A program made the position numbers and the translations under genes. Source: Pontederia crassipes (Eukaryota; Streptophyta; Magnoliopsida; Commelinales; Pontederiaceae). From it: a stretch of 64,000 nt of DNA. Numbering within the stretch: position 1 is the first letter of the stretch; every line of letters starts with the position of its first letter. The DNA lies in assembly GCA_030549335.1 (NCBI GenBank), contig CM060189.1, forward strand, positions 34,557,001 through 34,621,000, written 5' to 3'. Positions 57,746-64,000 of this stretch are shown here, piece by piece. The notes beneath the pieces were generated by a model that searched no databases, had not been told where the DNA came from, and saw only the letters and a program-made list of their open reading frames with translations.

Positions 57746-59223
57746 AAGTTTCTATATAATTGTATGAACATAAATTTTTATGTAACATCCTTATCTTTAT
57801 CTTCTTTGTCATAAGATACTTTAAATTATTTTATTTCGCTTGTAATCATCTTCATCTTATGATATCTTTAATCTTATTTTAGTTGGAAAACCAAATCACT
57901 AATATCACTTAAGCTAGTTAACATTGAGAGATGCTATGCTACATGTCCCATAGGCATTTTAGGAAACACACCAATATAAGATGAGAACCATATTCTTGAA
58001 AGTACGTGCATAACATGTAAGAATTTTATTTTTTTCAACTTTATATTAATGGGCGATGAAAACATATTCTTCAAGTGTTGACATTATGCTTTTACAAAAC
58101 ATCAATTATTATTTTTCTCAATTTTTAAATTTCAACTATTTATGATTGAACATGCATAATGTCAACTATGTGTTTATCAATCATCAAACATAGGTTGTAG
58201 AAACATTTTTGGCATACTGAGGAAATAGACATAATAAGGTATATATTCATTTAATATTCAAGAGATATAAGATTTAGAATATTTCACAAGACTAAAAGGG
58301 GATGAACATGACTTCTTGGCATTCACAACCGTGAACAATTGTCCACACATAGGACCTAGGCGCTTTAGGGTCTCTTTCATAGCTGTGAATGAGAACTCTA
58401 TTCTATCGAAATATTGATTTGTTTGCTCATGGCCACGACGAAGACGTCTAATCGTGAATCGCATGCATCACGATCTTAAAACAACATTTCAAAATCATGA
58501 GTGCGACTTAATTCTTTTTCCATTCTTGTCCTCTCACTCATGATAGTGACAAAAATGGCATGGCCATGACAATTGACTTCATGGCCATAAAAAAATACTT
58601 TCATGGTTATGAGAGGATAGTCGTTTTACTCAAATTTTTACATTTGCTCGCTCATGTTCATGAGAGAATAGATCTTACCAATTTTGAGACAAAAATTTGA
58701 ATCCTCAAGGCTCTAATACTTGTCAAATTTCATCCTCTGCTTCTGCAATTGCAATCTTTGCTTTGATCATAAGAAGAAAGGAGTAGTGGATAGAGAGGAA
58801 GAGAAGTTTTGGAATATATAACCAAAAGAATGAGTTGATAATAAGAATGCAAATAATTCATTGATGAAATTAATTGAAACTTTCATGAACCGAATACAAG
58901 TTGGTAGTATCATAACACGTAATAACATAAATACAATATTCAATATATCTCTTAATATGAAGCTTAAGCTTTTAAAAGGTATTCACCAATCTACTTTTAA
59001 AAATATATGAAAAGAACATATGAGAAATTTTTAGCGAATGTATTTCCAAAACATATCATGTTATAGCTTTTATATTATATATGTATATGTGATAAAACAA
59101 AAATAAAAACATTTCTTTTTAGAAAACAAAAATTCTCCTCTCACTTTGGTAATTCAATATTATAATATATTTCAATCTCCCCATAAAACATCCAAGACAC
59201 AAGGCAAGGTAGTTCAAGGTGAT

Positions 59224-59229
59224 TTTATT
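59224..59229 (-). terminator. Polyadenylation signal of dirigent gene 5
   Basis: AATAAA on the minus strand in the conserved 3' region. Confidence 0.6.
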
Positions 59230-59425
59230 CATTCACCCATAACGTTACATTTATTCTATTCCATGGCAGCCATACTCTTTTGGGCTGTCACTGTACATAA
59301 AGAATCAGGATGTAATACCTAGCAATAAAAACGCACAACAAAATACGGAGCGAGATTGCCCGGCATGAGAGACGGGAGTTCCGGCCAATCAATGAAATAA
59401 ATAAAAGAAAAAAACATGATATGGT

Positions 59426-59968
59426 TCAGTTCGCCGGCAGCAAGACGAAGATATCGTACTCCAGAAGCAGATACGTAGAATTGTACGAAAGAATCTTGTT
59501 GAGGGCGTATCCCCGTGCCATCCGAAACTGGCCAGTGCCGCCGATGACGGCGCGGGCGCTCAAGGCCATGTCGGACTTCCCGTACATGGCCAGCGAGCTG
59601 TTTCCGTACTCGCCGTCGGTGAACACGAAGTTGATCATGGTAAGGGAAGCGCGGATCCCCAGTGAGTCGTCGACGAGCATGCCCTGCGCCCGGCCGATGA
59701 GCTTGGAGCTCACCTCCGGCCCTTCCCTGAGGGCGTTGTCGAACACCCGGATGTCCCCGAAGAACGTCGTCGAGTTATTGTGGAGGCTGGAGACCAAGTA
59801 AGACGTGGGGCTCGGCGAGCCCTCGTAGAACTCGTGGAAGTAGAAGTGCACGTGGGTCATGTTCTTATCATCCGCGAGGCCGTCAGAACCTCCCGCCACA
59901 CCAATGATGTCGACGGCGGTGGATACGACGATGACGACGACAAAGAAAGAGTGAAAATTGGATGCCAT
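59426..59968 (-). CDS. Dirigent-family protein, copy 5
   Basis: 180-residue intact dirigent protein, starting MASNFHSFFVVVIVVSTAVD at the ATG in ACCATGGC context. The upstream in-frame ATG seen in the other four copies is ATA here, which decides the start for the whole family. The signal peptide is one residue longer (Ile-Ile before Gly-Val-Ala). The mature protein matches copies 3 and 4 except Val for Ile in ARAVIGG and Phe for Tyr in DIFVLL near the C-terminus. Confidence 0.95.
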   Translation of the reverse strand: MASNFHSFFVVVIVVSTAVDIIGVAGGSDGLADDKNMTHVHFYFHEFYEGSPSPTSYLVSSLHNNSTTFFGDIRVFDNALREGPEVSSKLIGRAQGMLVDDSLGIRASLTMINFVFTDGEYGNSSLAMYGKSDMALSARAVIGGTGQFRMARGYALNKILSYNSTYLLLEYDIFVLLPAN

Positions 59969-60033
59969 GGTTGCGAGCAGATTTGATGCATGTATGGATG
60001 GATGGATGAAGCATGAGGTTAAGGGGTTTGTGG

Positions 60034-60041
60034 TATTTATA
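60034..60041 (-). promoter_or_regulatory. TATA box of dirigent gene 5
   Basis: TATAAATA on the minus strand, 65 bases before the ATG. Confidence 0.75.
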
Positions 60042-60138
60042 GGCGTATCTATGCATTGAGTTGAGGTTGAAGTGAATTATGCGTCGCTACAGTGATCGAT
60101 GATTATTCTTATTTGACCTGCATACGTTTACCGTAAGA

Positions 60139-60162
60139 TTTTGCGTGCGCTCGCAGACTTTT
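60139..60162 (-). promoter_or_regulatory. Conserved GC-rich upstream element, gene 5
   Basis: GCGTGCGCTCGCAGA between T tracts, about 97 bases beyond the TATA box. Confidence 0.5.
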
Positions 60163-61693
60163 ATGTGCATGAGGTTCGCAAATAATTAGTCAATAGTCTC
60201 TAATTATTACAAGCAAAACTCTTTATGGGGTACCCCTCTTTATGATGTTGGGTAGAATAAATCTTCCTGCTCGTTCTTTTTTTAATAAAAAAATGTCATA
60301 TTCATTCTCCATTCTAGTCAAAGAAATAAATAAATGACGATTTCATATTGGTTGACCACTCCTTCCAGTATTATAATTATAATAGTTATTAAAAGAGTCC
60401 AAAATCAAGACGTTGACATATATGCATGATCTAGAATTTAATTTGGATGGATACATTACTTTTCTAAGGTGCATATCTAAGGACTTTTATCAAAAGAATA
60501 ATTCTTTCTTGGCCTCATACAAGAGCTTAGCTGCATATACCTTTCAAGAAATTAAGGAGTTAACGAAATTATTCGCTAATATATATACTATATGTGCCTT
60601 ACAACTAAATCTCACACTTTCTCGAACGTTTCGAACGATTCCACATTTCTACCTGGATACAAAGTCATCATTTATTTTGCTTTTTAATTACAGCTATTTA
60701 GTATAAAATTCATCATATTTGAAATAAAACAAACGGCTATAATTTTTCTATTTTGATTAATTAATTAATATGTATATAAATATAAATTGAAATATGCATA
60801 TAAAGTTTAACCACGTGGTAATGATTTTCTTCAGTATAATCAGTACCTTATCAAATCAAATAAAAGAAGCTTTTCCCTGCAATAAAAAATATATTATCTT
60901 CTCTTAAATAATGACAAAATTAGTAGCACTATTGATTACATAATATATAGATATATTGTAACATAAAATATTAAGAGTTAGAAATAGACTAAAAAGTTTT
61001 AAATCAATAATCTAAACTCCTCCACCCACACACCCGCCGGCACAGACATCCGCAACAGTAATGGAAGAAAAATATAAACGTACAAATAGTTGAAATATGT
61101 GAAATGTATAATATTTTATCAGTAATACAATTAGTAGTTAATGTAAAACATAAAGACAAATAAATATTTATTAAAATAAATATGATAATTATCACGAATT
61201 TACTTGGTATAAATACCTAAAGTTATTATTTGAGAAGATTTATAGTATGATTAAAAGTTAAGCAAATCATAAATGAAAAGAGAAAAACATGTGGTGAAAA
61301 ATTAATTGAAACATTTGGAATTGCGTCTGAGAACCATCGCAGGAGGCAAGAAGCTGTGATTACGTGTGCATCTTACCTACTCAATAAATAGGTGTGAATG
61401 TAGACCGTTCTTGGTATCTTCATGAAGAGTTTGTGAATTCACCATGCATTGAAAATGGTAACAAATAGACAAATGGAACTACACCTTTACATATGACAAA
61501 ATAAAAAAAAAACGGTTTTAAATCCGCTTAAGAAACGTCGCAAAACTGGAATCAATAGTGCATGTTGGGTACATTATAAAAGTTTTAGGTGGTACATTAT
61601 AAAAAAAAAGTTCTCGATCGGGTAGATATTTGTATATTGAAATTTATTCATTTGTCCGCACAGATTTTGTTAAAAAAGGAACGAGCGGGAATA

Positions 61694-61733
<40 letters not shown>

Positions 61734-62545
61734 TTGGTCAAAATGTAACATGCGCGTGATGAAAGTCTCATATGATGATATCATCACAACACTGTATGTC
61801 AATACACATGCATGTCGCATGGGTTCTATTTTGACAGATTAAATCATCATTAAATTGATCCAATATAAAAATACCATTAATTTAGAAGCGGTCTAACTGA
61901 GAGAGCGCTGAAACTATAGTTGAAATAAGATGTGAAACAACTAAATTCTTTAATCAGAAGTAAAAGCACAAACACTTTTTATTATATAGATAGATAGATA
62001 TATTATATAAATGGTTGAAACCAATGGATTGGTTTCAAACCATATGCTGAGACGCATATATGCTCGTTCTGGAAAAACGAGTTATGCAATTTCATCCTTT
62101 TATGTTGTTGTTGTTTCGTTGAAAGATTGCTCAAACTTTGGGAAGGAAGAACGTCAACTCAAATGTATCCTCGTCTTATGACGAAATCAAGAAAATAAAA
62201 AGGACGTGGAAGGCTCCCATCGAAAGTCAGTTTTATAATGCTCGATAGCACCTCCATCAGTAGTTACTACTTTCTATTTGAGGCCTTCATAATTAGAAGA
62301 TGACAAATAAAGTGATATATAACTTGCCATCTATGTAACGAATGTGAATAATGGTACCATAACTTATCATTAATTAATCTGGTACCATAAATTAATGTGA
62401 ATAATGGTATAATTGGTTAACTAACTGCTAGTTGAAGGAATTAAGAAACGAATTAGACGGAGTAACATTAAATTTTTCATGGCTCCTTTTACACAGGAAA
62501 AATAATAATTAAACTGCCTATTTGCATGTTTCCAAAATATTCAGT
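60163..62545. other. Upstream and distal spacer of block 5
   Basis: Noncoding host sequence. Includes the uninterrupted Helitron target near 62411 and two hairpins at 62012-62081. Confidence 0.8.
61697..61731. repeat. (AT)n microsatellite
   Basis: About 17 AT units at a place where block 4 has only a few (near 56768), so its length differs between copies. Confidence 0.93.
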
Positions 62546-62797
62546 TTTTAGATCGATTGGCCAGTTGAACCATTTCGACTGGGGTTCGGGTGCGTAGACA
62601 GCTCATGGGTCGATGCTGAACTGACCGAGTCATTAGATCGGATTGAACCGATTAAACCGTATTCAACTTTTAGATTGGGTGGGTTTGTTTTAGACCAATC
62701 GTCTTAGTGTCTTTTTATAAAAATATAATGAAATAATGTTGATGGTAGGATTTGAACCCATACCTCTCATAAGTAACGAGTGAGAGTTACTACTGAA
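62546..62797. mobile_element. Partial copy related to the TIR insertion of block 3
   Basis: GTAGACAGCTCxTGGGTCGATGCTGAACT and TAGACCAATCG-type sequence match 40190-40290, with TTTGAACCCAT at 62751. The left end differs from that of block 3, and the right side is cut by the CACTA-type element. Confidence 0.6.
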
Positions 62798-63890
62798 CAC
62801 TACTAGAAAAACGCTGATTATCGACGGTCCAGACCGTCGGTAATCAGCCCTAAAACCGTCGGTAACGCAATTACCGACGGTTTTTCAGTCGAAATCGATC
62901 CGTCGGAAAAATGGTCGTCGCAAACGGATTTGCGATGGTTGAAAAAAAACCGTCGGAAAAGTCCCCGGTGGTCCGAACTGTCGAAATTTTCGACGGTTAC
63001 AACCGCCGGAAAAGGCCGACGGTTCGAGCCGTCACAATTTTTCGACGGTCGCAACTGTCGAAACTTTGGACGGGCGTCGCAACCGTCGATCTTTTGACGG
63101 TCGCAACAGTCGCAAATAATTTTTTAAATATAAAAAAAATTAGCGACCGGTCGATCCGACTGCTGGGGCTGGATCCGCCGCCAGGCAGCCAGATCCGACC
63201 GTTGGAGGCCGGATCCGCCGCCATGCGGCCGGATCCGAACGCCCGGCGGCCGATCCGACCGCTGGAGGTCGGATCCGGCCGTTGGAGGTCGGATCCGGCC
63301 GCTGGAGGCCGGATCCGCCGCTGGAGGCCGGATCCGCCGCCAGGCGGCCGTATCCGAACGCTCGGCCCGGATCCGAACGCCCGGTGGCCGATCCGGCCGC
63401 TGGAGGTCGGATCCGACCGCCTGGCGACCAATCCGGCCGCTGGAGATCGGATCCGGCCGCCTGGCGACCGATCCGACCGCTGGAGGCCGGATCCGAACGG
63501 CCACGGCCGGATCCGGCCGACAGCGGCCTTTGGCCGAAGAGAGAGAGAGGGTCGCCGGCGTCCGGCGTGGGAGAGGGTGCTCGCGGCCGGGAGAGAGAGA
63601 GGAGAGGAGGGAGAGAGAGAGGAGTGGAGGGAGGAGGGAGAGAGAGAAGAGGGATGAGGAGGAATATATATATAAAGGGAAAAAGTGGAAAGAAAACGGA
63701 AAAAGAAAAAAAAAGCGGGATAACGAAATTTTAATTATCGACGGTTTCGGCCGTCGAAAATATAAATATTTAATATTTTTATAATTACCGACGGTTGTGA
63801 CCGTCGAAAATATATTTAGTTATATATAATGTTTATTTTTTATTTTACCGATGGTTGTGACCGTCGAAAATATTAATTTTATTTTTTTAT
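62798..63890 (+). mobile_element. CACTA-ended non-autonomous element with ACCGTCGG subterminal repeats
   Basis: Left terminus CACTACTAGAAAAACGCTGA at 62798, then numerous ACCGTCGG/CCGACGGT words to 63110, a GC-rich minisatellite, a GA-rich tract, and TACCGACGGTTGTGACCGTCG-type words at 63735-63870. The sequence after about 63890 (TTTTCTTTTATGTACGAG) matches the flank at 41900, which lacks the element, giving an insertion of about 1.1 kb. The right inverted repeat is missing. No transposase. Confidence 0.75.
63140..63535. repeat. GC-rich minisatellite, unit about 20 bp
   Basis: Units of the form GGATCCGGCCGCTGGAGGTC repeat with variation about 18-20 times. Long frames on both strands across it are compositional. 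Confidence 0.9.
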
Positions 63891-64000
63891 TTTTATATAT
63901 TTTCTTTTATGTACGAGCCTCTATTTCCTTAAATATTGAAGTGATAAATATTTTGGCATAAGAATATTTTAAACTTTGATTCCTAGAAAAGTTTCTTGTT
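63891..64000. other. Resumed flank at the right edge
   Basis: Matches 41895-41960 (TTCTTTTATGTACGAG, then AAATATTGAA), confirming the end of the inserted element. Confidence 0.7.

Larger units (their letters stand above)
57752..62560 (-). repeat. Dirigent block 5
   Basis: Carries the fifth gene and lacks the Copia, Helitron and miniature LTR insertions. It is the cleanest reference copy of the block. Its end (near 62545) passes into a GAACCGG-rich TIR-type sequence and a CACTA-type element. Confidence 0.9.

Noticed and set aside
18656-59986. Open frames of 67-126 codons antisense to every dirigent gene
   Set aside because: They recur only because the genes recur. They are opposite a GC-rich coding strand with strong codon bias, lack a family resemblance, and differ in length from copy to copy.
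63140-63535. Regular short repeats resembling a CRISPR array
   Set aside because: Units are directly adjacent with no unique spacers, and the genome is a plant's.
62911-63784. Frames up to 248 codons over the 20-bp minisatellite
   Set aside because: Several overlapping frames stay open on both strands, as expected of a GC-rich tandem repeat in a non-autonomous transposon. No domain.

Overview
The window is nuclear DNA of a flowering plant, most likely a dicot. The evidence is AT-rich intergenic DNA crowded with plant-type transposons: Ty1/Copia, Ty3/Gypsy, CACTA/En-Spm, Helitron, an Au-type SINE fragment and small non-autonomous LTR elements. The only intact host genes are GC-rich, intronless dirigent-protein genes. 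There are no operons and no recognisable tRNA, rRNA or CRISPR. The species cannot be named from the sequence.

Layout. 1-2.04 kb is the 3' part of a decayed Copia element ending in its 3' LTR. About 2.48-8.78 kb is a degenerate autonomous CACTA element with two transposase genes (TNP2-like and Transposase_24-like); a solo Copia LTR and a three-copy tandem repeat lie in an apparent intron of the second gene. 9.03-9.41 kb is an LTR fragment, 11.3-14.9 kb a truncated Gypsy element, and 15-16.4 kb a probable noncoding LTR-element remnant.

From 17.4 kb onward the window is built from five copies of one host block, all in the same orientation, each carrying one minus-strand dirigent gene (18.6, 28.8, 31.3, 54.6 and 59.4 kb). 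The genes encode nearly identical secreted proteins of 178-180 residues. They share a TATA box, a GC-rich upstream element and a polyadenylation signal, so the array may raise the dose of a single product. Family knowledge says dirigent proteins steer the coupling of monolignol-type radicals in the apoplast; the substrate here is unknown.

The blocks differ mainly by what has inserted into them, and the other copies serve as empty-site controls. Block 1 holds a noncoding LTR element (20.0-24.1 kb) and a 1.3-kb unclassified insertion. Block 2 is truncated. Block 3 holds an Au-SINE fragment, two related miniature LTR elements with 5-bp target duplications, a 5-kb Helitron with a textbook 3' end, a TIR insertion, a MITE and a local 1.5-kb tandem duplication. 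Block 4 holds a nearly complete Copia element (49.5-54.2 kb) with 5-bp target duplications and a single in-frame TGA. Between blocks 3 and 4, and again after block 5, are two CACTA-ended elements with subterminal repeats around a GC-rich minisatellite; neither has a visible 3' terminus.

I see no unknown protein system. The most informative content is the dirigent array itself and the insertion history that can be read by comparing its copies.
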